Positions 18,866-27,260 of a stretch of DNA of 64,000 bases are shown here, one piece after another. Position 1 is the stretch's first letter. Every line of letters begins with the position of its first letter. The position numbers were made by a program, and so were the translations under genes. Under the pieces are notes generated by a model. The model was not told the origin of the DNA. It ran no database searches and saw only the letters and a list, made by a program, of their open reading frames with translations. Source of the stretch: CAIWHR01 sp039931775 (GTDB taxonomy: Bacteria; Pseudomonadota; Gammaproteobacteria; Burkholderiales; Casimicrobiaceae); the NCBI GenBank assembly GCA_039931775.1, contig JBDTRG010000160.1, positions 1-64,000 on the forward strand, read 5' to 3'.

Positions 18866-20269
18866 TCAGCCGTTGGCGCTCAGCGCAGCGGTGAGGCGCG
18901 CGACGACCGAATCGCGCCCAAGCACCGCCAGCACCGCATCGATCGCCGGCGTCTCGCGCGTGCCGCAGACGAGGATGCGCATCGCCATCATCACCTGGCC
19001 AGGTTTGAGGCCGTGGGACCCGGCGGCGACCTTCATCGCGGCGCCGAGCGCCTCGCGCGTCCAGTCGAGGCCCGGGAGCTTGGTCGCGAGTTCGGTCAAC
19101 GCGGCGCGCACTGTGCCGCCGACATTCTCGGCGACAAGTTCCGGCTTCGGGTGCAGCACCGCATAGAAATAATGCGCCGCGTCGGCCATTTCGGCGAGTG
19201 TGGAGACGCGATCGCGGAGCAGCAGGGCGACAGCGCCGGGTGCCGGTCCGGCAGCAGGATCGAGTCCCGCACGCTCTAGATACGGCCTCAGTAGATCGCC
19301 GAGCGCCTCGTCAGGCAGGCGCTTCATGTGTTCGTGATTCACCCACTTCAGCTTGTCGGCGTTGAATCGCGACGGCGCGGGACTGATCGCGTCGAGATCG
19401 AACCAGCCGACGAACTCCTCGCGCCCGAAAATTTCGGCGTCACCGTGCCCCCAGCCGAGGCGCGCGAGGAAGTTGACCATCGCGTCGGGCAGGTATCCCG
19501 CCTCGGCGTATTGCATCACGCTGACGGCGCCATGCCGCTTGGAGAGCTTCTGGCCATCCTCGCCCAGCACCGTCGGCACATGGGCGTAAACCGGCGGTTC
19601 GGCGCCGAGCGACCGGAGGATGTTGATCTGGCGCGGCGTGTTATTGACGTGGTCGTCGCCACGCACGACGTGCGTGATCCGCATGTCGATATCGTCGACG
19701 ACGACGCAGAAGTTGTACGTCGGCGTGCCGTCCGGACGCGCGATGACGAGATCGTCGAGCTCGGCGTTGGCGATTTCGATGCGGCCCTTCACCCGGTCGT
19801 CCCAAACGACGGTGCCCTCCAGCGGATTCTTGAAGCGAATCACCGGGGCCACGCCTTCGGGCAGCGTTTTCCCCGCCGCGTTCTCGGGCCGCCAGCGCCC
19901 GTCGTAACGCGGCTTTTCGCCGCGGGCCATCTGCGCGGCGCGCAGCGCTTCCAGTTCGGCGGGCGGCATGTAGCAGCGGTAGGCGAGCCCGCGCTCGACC
20001 ATCTCTTGGAGCACGGCGCGATACCGATCCATTCGCTGCATCTGGTAGAACGGGCCCTCGTCGTAGTCGAGTCCGAGCCAGGCCATCGCGTCCAGGATGG
20101 CCTGGACCGCCTCGGGCGTCGAGCGCAGGACGTCGGTATCCTCGATGCGCAGGATGAAGGTGCCCGCATGCCGACGCGCGTACGCCCACGCAAACAGCGC
20201 CGTGCGCGCGCCGCCCAGATGAAGGAATCCGGTCGGGCTGGGCGCAAAGCGGGTGCGGACCGCCGTCAT
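18866..20269 (-). CDS. gltX: Glutamyl-tRNA synthetase
   Basis: GltX charges tRNA-Glu with glutamate; it is a class I synthetase. The 467-residue product has SPTGFLHLGGARTALF (the HIGH-like motif) near residue 10 and KLSKRHG (KMSKS-like) near the middle. Length is normal for bacterial GluRS. Note CYMPPAELEALR near residue 100, where some GluRS carry part of a zinc site. Its ATG overlaps the TGA of the transglutaminase/DUF2126 gene by 4 bp, so gltX is translationally coupled to, and probably co-transcribed with, the Anbu operon. That is unusual company for this gene. Confidence 0.97.
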   Translation of the reverse strand: MTAVRTRFAPSPTGFLHLGGARTALFAWAYARRHAGTFILRIEDTDVLRSTPEAVQAILDAMAWLGLDYDEGPFYQMQRMDRYRAVLQEMVERGLAYRCYMPPAELEALRAAQMARGEKPRYDGRWRPENAAGKTLPEGVAPVIRFKNPLEGTVVWDDRVKGRIEIANAELDDLVIARPDGTPTYNFCVVVDDIDMRITHVVRGDDHVNNTPRQINILRSLGAEPPVYAHVPTVLGEDGQKLSKRHGAVSVMQYAEAGYLPDAMVNFLARLGWGHGDAEIFGREEFVGWFDLDAISPAPSRFNADKLKWVNHEHMKRLPDEALGDLLRPYLERAGLDPAAGPAPGAVALLLRDRVSTLAEMADAAHYFYAVLHPKPELVAENVGGTVRAALTELATKLPGLDWTREALGAAMKVAAGSHGLKPGQVMMAMRILVCGTRETPAIDAVLAVLGRDSVVARLTAALSANG

Positions 20270-23200
20270 GGCTGCCAGCGCAGATCGAGCGTGGTCGGCG
20301 TCGCCGGATTGGGCCGCTCGTCGGCGACCTTCATTTCGCCTGGCGTGTGCCCATGCGGCCAGAAACGCGCATGGCGCCGGGCTTCCGCCTCGTTGGCGTT
20401 GACGGGGAACGTGTCGTAGTTGCGTCCGCCCGGATGGGCGACGTGGTAGGTGCAACCGCCGAGCGCGCGCTCGGCCCAGGTATCGACGAGGTCGAACACC
20501 AGCGGCGCCTGGACCGGAATCGTCGGGTGCAGTGCCGAAGGCGGGCTCCACGCGCGAAACCGCACGCCCGCAACAAATTCACCCGGAACGCCGGTCGGCG
20601 CCAACGGCAGTGCGCGAGCGTTGCACGCGACGCGATGACGGTCGCCGGTCATCCCGGTCACCTTGACCTGCAACCGTTCGACCGACGAGTCGACATAGCG
20701 CGCCGTCCCGGTGCCGCTGACCTCCTCGCCCAGAACGTGCCACGGCTCGATGGCCTGCCGCAATTCGATCGTTACGCCACCGTAGTCCACGGTGCCGAAG
20801 CGCGGGAAACGGAATTCGATGAAAGGGGCAAACCACTCGGACTTGAACGGATACCCGAACGCCTCGAGATCGGCGATGACGTCGGCCACATCGGCAGCGA
20901 CGAAGTGCGGCAGCAGCCAGCGATCGTGCAGCGCCGTCCCCCAGCGGATGAGTCGCGCGCGGTACGGCTTCTGCCAGAAGCGCGTGACCAGCGCGCGCAA
21001 CAACAGCATCTGGACGGCGCTCATCCGAGCGTGAGGCGGCATCTCGAACCCGCGGAACTCGAGCAGCCCGAGCCGTCCTGTCGGACCGTCCGGCGAATAG
21101 AGCTTGTCGATCGAGAACTCGGCGCGATGCGTATTGCCGGTGAGATCGGTCAGCAGGTGGCGCAGCAGGCGATCGACGAGCCACGGCTTGGCCGATTCCG
21201 CGCCGGGCGGATGCGCCGCGTTCATCTGCTGGAACGCGATCTCGAGCTCGTACAGCTTGTCGTCGCGCGCCTCGTCGACGCGCGGTGCCTGGCTCGTCGG
21301 CCCGATGAACGTTCCCGAGAACAGGTACGAAAGCGCCGGATGGTTCTGCCAATACGTGACGAGGCTTTGCAGCAGGTCGGGGCGGCGCAGGAGTGGGCTG
21401 TCGGCAGCCGTCGCTCCGCCGAGGGTCACGTGGTTGCCGCCGCCGGTGCCGGTATGCCGACCGTCGAGCATGAATTTCTCGGTGCCCAGGCGCGATTGCC
21501 GGGCCTCCTCGTACAGCGTCTGCGTCGTCGCGATCAATTCGTTCCACGACGCGGCCGGATGGATGTTCACTTCGATGACGCCAGGGTCGGGCGTGACGTT
21601 CAGCACCCGGATGCGCGGGTCGCGCGGCGGCGTGTAGCCTTCGATCGCGACAGGCGTTTTCACCGACTTCGCCGCGCCTTCCACGGCGCCCAGCAGTGCG
21701 ACGTAGTCCTCGAGACGCATCAACGGCGGCATGAACACGTACAGGTGCCCGTTACGCACCTGCACGCACAGCGCCGTCCTGATCACATTCTTGGCCGCGA
21801 CCTTCTCATCGACCTTGCCGCGATTCGCGAGCACGACCGCCGGTGTTGCGCCCTCCGGCAGGTCGCCGCGCGGCGCGAACGGATCGACAGCCCGTTCCGG
21901 ATCAGCATCGGCCGGCAGGACCGCGGGCAGCGATTCGAGCGGCAGCCGAAGTCCGAGAGGCGAATCTCCAGGCAGCGCATAAAGCCGCTCGCGCCGCAGG
22001 GGCCACGGGCTGCTGCGCCAGGTGGCAACCGACTCGCCTTCGCGCAGGAGCGCGCGCAGCGGGAGCACGAAACCGGCTGGCTGATCGAGGCCCTGCTGCA
22101 GAAGTCGCGCAAGGCGCGCCCGCTCGTTCGGCTGCGTGAGGTCGGCCTGAAGCGGATCGATATTGGGCGGCAGCGCCGATTCATCGATAAGCAACTTCGG
22201 GACATCCTCGTAGGCGGTGATCACGAACGCCGAGTCGACGCCGAGCGCAGTCGCAAGCGCCGTCGCGAATTGGCGCCCGGTCGCGATGTCGGTCTTGCCC
22301 GCCGTACGGCCGTCGGCGAACAGCGTCGGGTCGCGCCACAATGGCTTGCCGTCGGTGCGCCAATAGACGCCGAGCGCCCATCGCGGCAACGGTTCGCCCG
22401 GGTACCATTTGCCCTGCCCCATGTGCAGGAAGCCGCCCTTCGCAAAGGTGCCGGCGAGGCGGTGGAGCAGCGTTTCGGCGAGCGAGTGCTTCTTGGGCGA
22501 CGAGGCCGCGTAGTTCCATTCGGGCCCGTCCATGTCGTCGACCGAGACGAAGGTCGGTTCGCCGCCCTGCGTCAACCGGACGTCGTGCTTCGCCAGGTCG
22601 GCATCGACGCGAGCGCCGAGTTCGCCGATCGCCGTCCATTGGGCTTCGGTATAGGGTTTGGTGACGCGAGGGTCCTCGTGGACGCGATCCACGGTCATCG
22701 CAAACGAGAATTCGACCTTGCATGGGTCGGTGAATCCGATCACCGGCGCGGCATTGCCGGGGTCGGCCGTGCACGCGAGCGGCAGATGCCCCTCCCCCGC
22801 AAGGAGGCCCGACGTCGGATCGAATCCGATCCAGCCGGCGCCCGGCAGGAAGCATTCGGCCCACGCGTGGAGGTCGGTGAAATCGCGTACCGGTCCAGAC
22901 GGCCCGTCGAGCGGCTTCACGTCGGCGACGAGCTGGATCAGGTAGCCCGAAGCGAATCGCGCAGCGATGCCGAGATGGCGCAGGATCTGCACCAGCAGCC
23001 AGCCCGAGTCGCGGCATGAGCCGCGTCCGCGCTCCAGCGTATCTTCGGGCGCCTGCACGCCCGGCTCCATGCGCACCAGATAGTTGATCTCGGACTGGAG
23101 CAGCTGGTTGAGGCGAACCAGCATGTCGACGCACTTTTCGCCGGGCGCGACCCCCGCGCGGAAGCGCTCGATCCAGGCTTTGAGGCGCGGCCCCGGTGGC

Positions 23201-23562
23201 GCCGTCTCAAGGAACGGGATCAGCTCCTTGGCGAGCGCCGGCGCGTAGACGAACGGAAAGTGCTCGGCATACGGCTCGACGAAGAAATCGAAAGGATTGG
23301 TCACCGTCATGTCGGCGACGAGGTCGACGACGATGTCGAGGACCTCGGTCGGCGCGGTGAAAACAAGCCGCGCAACCCAGTTTCCGTACGGGTCCTGCTG
23401 CCAGTTCAGGAAATACTTGTCCGGCGCGACGTTCAGCGAATAGCCGAGGACCGGGGTCCGGCAGTGCGGCGCCGGGCGCAGCCGGATCTCATGCGGCGAG
23501 AGATTTACGCTCCGGTCGAAGCGATAGGTGGTGCGGTGCTGCAGCGCGACGCGGGTGGCCAT
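20266..23562 (-). CDS. Transglutaminase-like protein with DUF2126 domain
   Basis: A 1098-residue protein, the normal size for this architecture. Residues 1-85 are the bacterial transglutaminase N-terminal beta domain (LQHRTTYRFDRSVNLSPHEIRLRP). The transglutaminase/cysteine protease core follows, with a full triad: Cys183 (GRGSCRDSGW), His232 (DLHAWAECF) and Asp248 (GFDPTSG). DUF2126 fills most of the rest (LTQGGEPTFVS near 330 to the C-terminus). No signal peptide is seen, so it is probably cytoplasmic. It starts 13 bp after the Anbu gene and ends inside gltX. Proteins of this type occur with ATP-grasp, alpha-E and Anbu genes; a role as peptidase or amide-bond-forming enzyme acting on a peptide tag has been proposed but not proven. 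Confidence 0.93.
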   Translation of the reverse strand: MATRVALQHRTTYRFDRSVNLSPHEIRLRPAPHCRTPVLGYSLNVAPDKYFLNWQQDPYGNWVARLVFTAPTEVLDIVVDLVADMTVTNPFDFFVEPYAEHFPFVYAPALAKELIPFLETAPPGPRLKAWIERFRAGVAPGEKCVDMLVRLNQLLQSEINYLVRMEPGVQAPEDTLERGRGSCRDSGWLLVQILRHLGIAARFASGYLIQLVADVKPLDGPSGPVRDFTDLHAWAECFLPGAGWIGFDPTSGLLAGEGHLPLACTADPGNAAPVIGFTDPCKVEFSFAMTVDRVHEDPRVTKPYTEAQWTAIGELGARVDADLAKHDVRLTQGGEPTFVSVDDMDGPEWNYAASSPKKHSLAETLLHRLAGTFAKGGFLHMGQGKWYPGEPLPRWALGVYWRTDGKPLWRDPTLFADGRTAGKTDIATGRQFATALATALGVDSAFVITAYEDVPKLLIDESALPPNIDPLQADLTQPNERARLARLLQQGLDQPAGFVLPLRALLREGESVATWRSSPWPLRRERLYALPGDSPLGLRLPLESLPAVLPADADPERAVDPFAPRGDLPEGATPAVVLANRGKVDEKVAAKNVIRTALCVQVRNGHLYVFMPPLMRLEDYVALLGAVEGAAKSVKTPVAIEGYTPPRDPRIRVLNVTPDPGVIEVNIHPAASWNELIATTQTLYEEARQSRLGTEKFMLDGRHTGTGGGNHVTLGGATAADSPLLRRPDLLQSLVTYWQNHPALSYLFSGTFIGPTSQAPRVDEARDDKLYELEIAFQQMNAAHPPGAESAKPWLVDRLLRHLLTDLTGNTHRAEFSIDKLYSPDGPTGRLGLLEFRGFEMPPHARMSAVQMLLLRALVTRFWQKPYRARLIRWGTALHDRWLLPHFVAADVADVIADLEAFGYPFKSEWFAPFIEFRFPRFGTVDYGGVTIELRQAIEPWHVLGEEVSGTGTARYVDSSVERLQVKVTGMTGDRHRVACNARALPLAPTGVPGEFVAGVRFRAWSPPSALHPTIPVQAPLVFDLVDTWAERALGGCTYHVAHPGGRNYDTFPVNANEAEARRHARFWPHGHTPGEMKVADERPNPATPTTLDLRWQP

Positions 23563-23575
23563 CGTGGAGCGCCGG

Positions 23576-24307
23576 CTACTGCCAGTCCGGGGCGGGAAGC
23601 TCCGCGAACACCCGGCGCAGGCCGGCGCCCCACTGGGCGTGGACCATCTGGAAGTACGGATCCGTCTCCTCGATCCGGCGCTGCAACCGGATGCGCAGCG
23701 CGTTCGCCTCGTACACCACGAGGTCGATCGGCAGGCCGACCGAGATATTGGAACGCATCGTCGAGTCGAACGACACGATCGTGCATTTCGTCGCGTCGAC
23801 GAGCGACGTGTCGCGCTCCAGCACCCGGTCGAGGACCGGCTTGCCGTACTTGCTTTCGCCAATCTGGAAATAGCAGGTTTCCGGCGTCGCCTCGATGAAA
23901 TTGCCTTCGCTGTAGACGTCGAACAGGCGCGGGACCTCGCCGCGGATCTGCCCGCCGACGATGAAGTTGGCGCTGGAGTCGATGTTGTTCTGCGCGAGAT
24001 AGGGGCCGTCGCGCGTCTTCACCTCCCGCAGCACGTCGCCCAGCAGGCGCGCGACGTCGAACATCGACAACGCGTTCCACAGATTGAGCTCCGCGTCGCC
24101 GGTGCGCGCGCGCTGCTCGAGTGTGTTGATCGCGCTCTGGGTGATCGACAGGTTGCCGGACGACAGCATCACGATCACGCGGTCGCCTTCGCGGACAAAC
24201 GTGCGCATCTTCGAGAAGCGCGAAATCTGGTCGACACCTGCGTTGGTGCGGGAATCCGAGGCAAAGATCATTCCCGCGTCGAGGGACATCGCGACACAAT
24301 AGGTCAT
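23576..24307 (-). CDS. Anbu, proteasome-like peptidase
   Basis: Anbu (ancestral beta-subunit) is a bacterial relative of the 20S proteasome beta subunit and HslV. The 243-residue product begins MTYCVAMSLDAGMIFASDSR. Removal of Met1 would expose the nucleophile Thr2; Asp18 (SDSR) and Lys33 (SRFSKM) sit where the proteasome has Asp17 and Lys33. GLPIDLVVYE near 190 is typical of Anbu. There is no unfoldase gene (ClpX, HslU or Mpa type) in the window. The gene lies 48 bp after the alpha-E gene and 13 bp before the transglutaminase gene. Structural work describes helical ring-like assemblies with weak or no detectable peptidase activity; the natural substrate is unknown. Confidence 0.93.
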   Translation of the reverse strand: MTYCVAMSLDAGMIFASDSRTNAGVDQISRFSKMRTFVREGDRVIVMLSSGNLSITQSAINTLEQRARTGDAELNLWNALSMFDVARLLGDVLREVKTRDGPYLAQNNIDSSANFIVGGQIRGEVPRLFDVYSEGNFIEATPETCYFQIGESKYGKPVLDRVLERDTSLVDATKCTIVSFDSTMRSNISVGLPIDLVVYEANALRIRLQRRIEETDPYFQMVHAQWGAGLRRVFAELPAPDWQ

Positions 24308-24355
24308 CGTGGGAAGCGAAAGCGAAAGGGCCTCATTCTACCCAATTCGCGGGAG

Positions 24356-25312
24356 CTAATAGGAAGGCACAAGGAAACTGCGGCTGATGTCGTCTCCGAG
24401 CAGCGAGATCCGCTCGAGAAAGTCCATCAGGTACTCGTGCAGCCCGAACCGGATGATTTCGTCGGCCTTGCCGAAGTGGAGTTTGGCGTGCAGTTCGCCT
24501 GCGACCCGCTCGATCTCGTGCGTGTTGTTGTCGCAGAGCCGCTCCAGCGTTTCGTAGATGAAATTCATGCACGCGTGCAGAGAACGGGGCATGTCGTCGC
24601 GCAGGATCAGGAGCTCGGCGACACGCCGCGGCGTGATCACATCGCTGTAGATCTTGCGGTACGACTCGAATCCGGACACCGAACGCAGCAGCGCGCCCCA
24701 TTGATAGTAGTCGACCGCACCGCCGACGTCGGCCGCGCTGGGCAGCAGCGTATGGTATTTGACGTCGAGGATGCGCGCCGTGTTGTCGGCGCGCTCCAGG
24801 TGCGTGCCAAGGCGGATGAAATGGTAGGCCTCGTCGCGCAGCATCGTCCCGAACGTCACGCCGCGGAAGAGGTGCGAGCGCATCTTCACCCATTCGAGGA
24901 ACTCGGAAACACCGCGGCTTTCGATCCATGCGTAGTCGTAGCCGCGCACCTCGAGCCACGACGAATTCAGGTCCTCGTACATCTCGGAGGTGATCGCGCC
25001 GCGCACCGAACGTGCCGACTCGCGCGCCGCCCGAAGGCAGCAGAAGATCGACGATGGGTTGCGCGCGTCGAAGATCATGAATCGCAGCACGTTTTCGGCG
25101 GAGAGCTCGCCGAAATGCTCGTAGTACTCGGTCGCGATCCCCGACGTGACGAGCGGCACGGCCCATGGCTCGGCCCACGCGAGGCCGGGCTTGATCATGT
25201 CGTACGGGAGCAGCGACATACGGTACGTGACGTCGAGCATGCGCGCGGTGTTTTCGGCCCGCTCGATGTGGCGGGCCATCCAGAAGAGTTCGTTGGCGGT
25301 TCGGCAGAGCAT
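24356..25312 (-). CDS. Alpha-E domain protein (DUF403)
   Basis: A 318-residue, largely helical protein. It starts MLCRTANELFWMARHIERAENTARMLD, and a matching half-repeat, RLGTHLERADNTARILDVKYH, occurs in the second half; this internal repeat is the mark of the alpha-E family. It has no known enzymatic motif. An ATG at 25318 also exists, but GAGG lies only one base from it and seven bases from the ATG at 25312, so 25312 is preferred. That GAGG overlaps the stop codon of the ATP-grasp gene, which implies coupled translation. Alpha-E proteins nearly always accompany circularly permuted ATP-grasp proteins and are thought to work with them in making a peptide. Confidence 0.92.
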   Translation of the reverse strand: MLCRTANELFWMARHIERAENTARMLDVTYRMSLLPYDMIKPGLAWAEPWAVPLVTSGIATEYYEHFGELSAENVLRFMIFDARNPSSIFCCLRAARESARSVRGAITSEMYEDLNSSWLEVRGYDYAWIESRGVSEFLEWVKMRSHLFRGVTFGTMLRDEAYHFIRLGTHLERADNTARILDVKYHTLLPSAADVGGAVDYYQWGALLRSVSGFESYRKIYSDVITPRRVAELLILRDDMPRSLHACMNFIYETLERLCDNNTHEIERVAGELHAKLHFGKADEIIRFGLHEYLMDFLERISLLGDDISRSFLVPSY

Positions 25313-25321
25313 GGGCATCCC

Positions 25322-26737
25322 TCAGGTGGCAAGCACCCAGGTGTCCTTGGTGCCGCCGCCCTGCGACGAATTGACGACGAGCGATCCCTCGCGCAGCGCG
25401 ACGCGCGTAAGTCCCCCCGGCACCAGGCTGACGGTCTTGCCCGACAGCACGTACGGCCGCAGATCGACGTGGCGCGGGGCGAGGCCTGACTCGACGAACG
25501 TCGGGCACGTCGACAACGCGAGGGTCGGCTGCGCGATGTACTTGTCGGGCGACGCCACGATCCTCGCCCGGAACGCCTCGCACTCGGCGTCGGTCGCCGT
25601 CGGACCGATCAGCATCCCGTAGCCACCCGCGCCGTGCGTTTCCTTGACGACGAGCTCCTTCAGGTTGGCGAGTGTGTAGGACAGATCCTCCTTCTTGTGC
25701 AGCAGGTACGTCGGCACATTGGCGAGCACCGGCTCCTCGGACAGGTAGAAGCGGATCATGTCCGGCACGTACGGATAGATCGACTTGTCGTCGGCCACTC
25801 CCGTGCCGATCGCATTGGCGAGCGTCACCCGCCCCGCACGGTACGCGGCGAAGAGCCCCGGGACCCCGAGCATCGAATCCGGCCGGAACGCCCGGGGGTC
25901 GAGGAAATCGTCGTCGACCCGCCGGTAGATCACGTGCACGCGCTGCGGCCCGCGCGTCGTGCGCATGTAGACCGTGTCGTTCTGGACGAAGAGGTCCTGC
26001 CCTTCGACGAGTTCGACGCCCATCTGCTGCGCCAGAAATGCGTGCTCGAAATACGCGGAGTTGTGGGCGCCCGGCGTGAGTACCGCAACCGTCGGGCGCT
26101 CCTCGCCCGCCGGCGCGAGCCCGTAGAGGTTCGCGAGCAGGACATCCGGATAGTGCTGGACGGGCCGGATGCGCTGCGTCGAAAAGAGCTCCGGGAAGAG
26201 CCGCATCATCATTTTGCGGTTTTCCAGCATGTACGAGACGCCCGACGGAACACGGAGGTTGTCCTCGAGCACGTAGAACTCGCCGGCGCCGGCACGTACG
26301 ACGTCGACGCCGGCGATGTGAGCGTAGGTTCCGCCGGGGACTTCCATCCCCTGCATTTCGCGCCGGTACTGCGTGTTGGCGAGCACGCGTTCGGTCGGCA
26401 CCACGCCGGCCTTCAGGATCGCCTGGTCGTGGTAGATGTCCTTGAGAAACGCGTTCAATGCCTGCACGCGCTGCTTGAGGCCGCGGTCGAGCACCTTCCA
26501 TTCGTCCGCCGCGATGATCCGGGGCACGAGATCAAACGGGATGAGCCGCTCCGTTCCGGAATCCTCGCCGTACACCGCGAACGTGATCCCGACGCGATGA
26601 AACGCCCGCTCGGCCTCGTCACGTTTCTGGGCGATCCGGTCCTGCGGCGTCCGGTCCAACCACCCGGCAAAAGCACGGTACGCCGGCCGGATGCCGCCTT
26701 CCGAGGTGCGCATTTCGTCGTAGGGTGAGGGGGACAC
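25322..26737 (-). CDS. Circularly permuted ATP-grasp protein (type 2)
   Basis: A 471-residue protein of the DUF404/DUF407 (CP_ATPgrasp) type. ATP-grasp enzymes join a carboxylate to an amine with ATP; this permuted form is predicted to be a peptide or amide ligase. Characteristic stretches are the N-terminal YDEM, GIRPAYRAFAGWL, FAVYGEDSGTERLIPFD, FYVLEDNLRVPSGVSYMLENR, VLTPGAHNSAYFEHAFLA, and a C-terminal LVVKETHGAGGYGM and VVNSSQGGGTKDTWVL. GTG at 26737 is preferred to ATG at 26713 because it keeps the conserved YDEM. It is the first gene of the Anbu operon. Its substrates are unknown. Confidence 0.92.
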   Translation of the reverse strand: MSPSPYDEMRTSEGGIRPAYRAFAGWLDRTPQDRIAQKRDEAERAFHRVGITFAVYGEDSGTERLIPFDLVPRIIAADEWKVLDRGLKQRVQALNAFLKDIYHDQAILKAGVVPTERVLANTQYRREMQGMEVPGGTYAHIAGVDVVRAGAGEFYVLEDNLRVPSGVSYMLENRKMMMRLFPELFSTQRIRPVQHYPDVLLANLYGLAPAGEERPTVAVLTPGAHNSAYFEHAFLAQQMGVELVEGQDLFVQNDTVYMRTTRGPQRVHVIYRRVDDDFLDPRAFRPDSMLGVPGLFAAYRAGRVTLANAIGTGVADDKSIYPYVPDMIRFYLSEEPVLANVPTYLLHKKEDLSYTLANLKELVVKETHGAGGYGMLIGPTATDAECEAFRARIVASPDKYIAQPTLALSTCPTFVESGLAPRHVDLRPYVLSGKTVSLVPGGLTRVALREGSLVVNSSQGGGTKDTWVLAT

Positions 26738-26990
26738 TAATTATTTCTCGGGTCGCGCCGTGGGCTGCCCCAAGGCGTGCAAAAGGCGGGCCAAACTGGA
26801 AATCGCCTGTTGCGCCGTAAGCTTACGGTCTTATCCACAGGATGAGCGTCTCCCGGCGCCCCAGACCAGGGCGAAACGCGCACCAACTCGGGGCTTTTTT
26901 TGTCCATGACAAACATTGACAAATTGACACACGCGGTTTGACCCCCGTCGAAGGGCCATGGTTAAATCGCGGCTCCTGTCTGGGTTCGCG
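26738..26990. other. Intergenic region between the Anbu operon and tRNA-Val
   Basis: About 250 bp between divergent units. It should hold the promoter of the ATP-grasp-led operon (minus) and that of tRNA-Val (plus). The right part is AT-richer and has three TTGAC-type hexamers (26916, 26924, 26938). A run of seven T residues (26894-26901) follows a possible GCCCC/GGGGC stem with a long loop; no plus-strand gene ends here, so a terminator role is doubtful. No convincing minus-strand promoter was found. Confidence 0.5.
26938..26967 (+). promoter_or_regulatory. Probable promoter of tRNA-Val
   Basis: TTGACC (26938-26943, 5 of 6 to the -35 consensus) and TTAAAT (26962-26967, 4 of 6 to the -10) with an 18-bp spacer. 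Transcription would start near 26974, about 17 bases before the tRNA, followed by the tRNA and its own terminator. Confidence 0.5.
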
Positions 26991-27065
26991 GGGCGGTTAG
27001 CTCAGCGGTAGAGCACTGCCTTCACACGGCAGGGGTCGCTGGTTCGATCCCAGTATCGCCCACCA
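26991..27065 (+). tRNA. tRNA-Val (anticodon CAC)
   Basis: A full cloverleaf with encoded CCA. The acceptor stem GGGCGGT pairs with ATCGCCC (one G-U), the D arm is GCTC-AGCGGTA-GAGC, and the anticodon stem CTGCC/GGCAG holds the loop TTCACAC, giving anticodon CAC for GUG codons. The T arm contains GGTTCGATCC. GUG is a favoured valine codon in high-GC genomes. It is a single-gene unit with a strong terminator directly after it. Confidence 0.97.
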
Positions 27066-27073
27066 TAGAACCA

Positions 27074-27107
27074 AGGGGTTACGCGCAAGTGTAACCCCTC
27101 TTTTTTT
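27074..27107 (+). terminator. Rho-independent terminator of tRNA-Val
   Basis: AGGGGTTAC (27074-27082) pairs perfectly with GTAACCCCT (27091-27099); two more pairs close a GCAA tetraloop. Seven T residues follow at 27101-27107. The remaining bases to 27260 show nothing that I can identify. Confidence 0.93.
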
Positions 27108-27260
27108 GGACGCGATTCGCGGACCTCACAGCGTTCCGATTCGTCCGTTGCAACTGCGGCTGCGCCTGTCGAAACGACGTCCTGAACGGGCGTGGGCCCG
27201 GTTGCGCGACAGCTGCGTGACCGCGTACCGTGCATAGTGCTCGACGGCGTTGCCGATTCT

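Noticed and set aside
20347..23019. Open frame of 890 codons opposite the transglutaminase/DUF2126 gene
   Set aside because: Arg-rich, without any domain; codon pattern follows from the real gene on the minus strand.
23576..24307. Annotation as HslV
   Set aside because: The N-terminus MTYCV, the length (243 residues) and the neighbours are those of Anbu, and no hslU gene is adjacent.
26861..26901. GCCCC/GGGGC stem followed by a run of T residues on the plus strand
   Set aside because: The loop is over 20 bases and no plus-strand gene ends upstream, so I do not call it a terminator.
26737..26922. Small minus-strand open frame of 61 codons upstream of the ATP-grasp gene
   Set aside because: No conserved feature, weak start context, and it fills the region that should hold the operon promoter. 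A leader peptide cannot be excluded, but nothing supports it.
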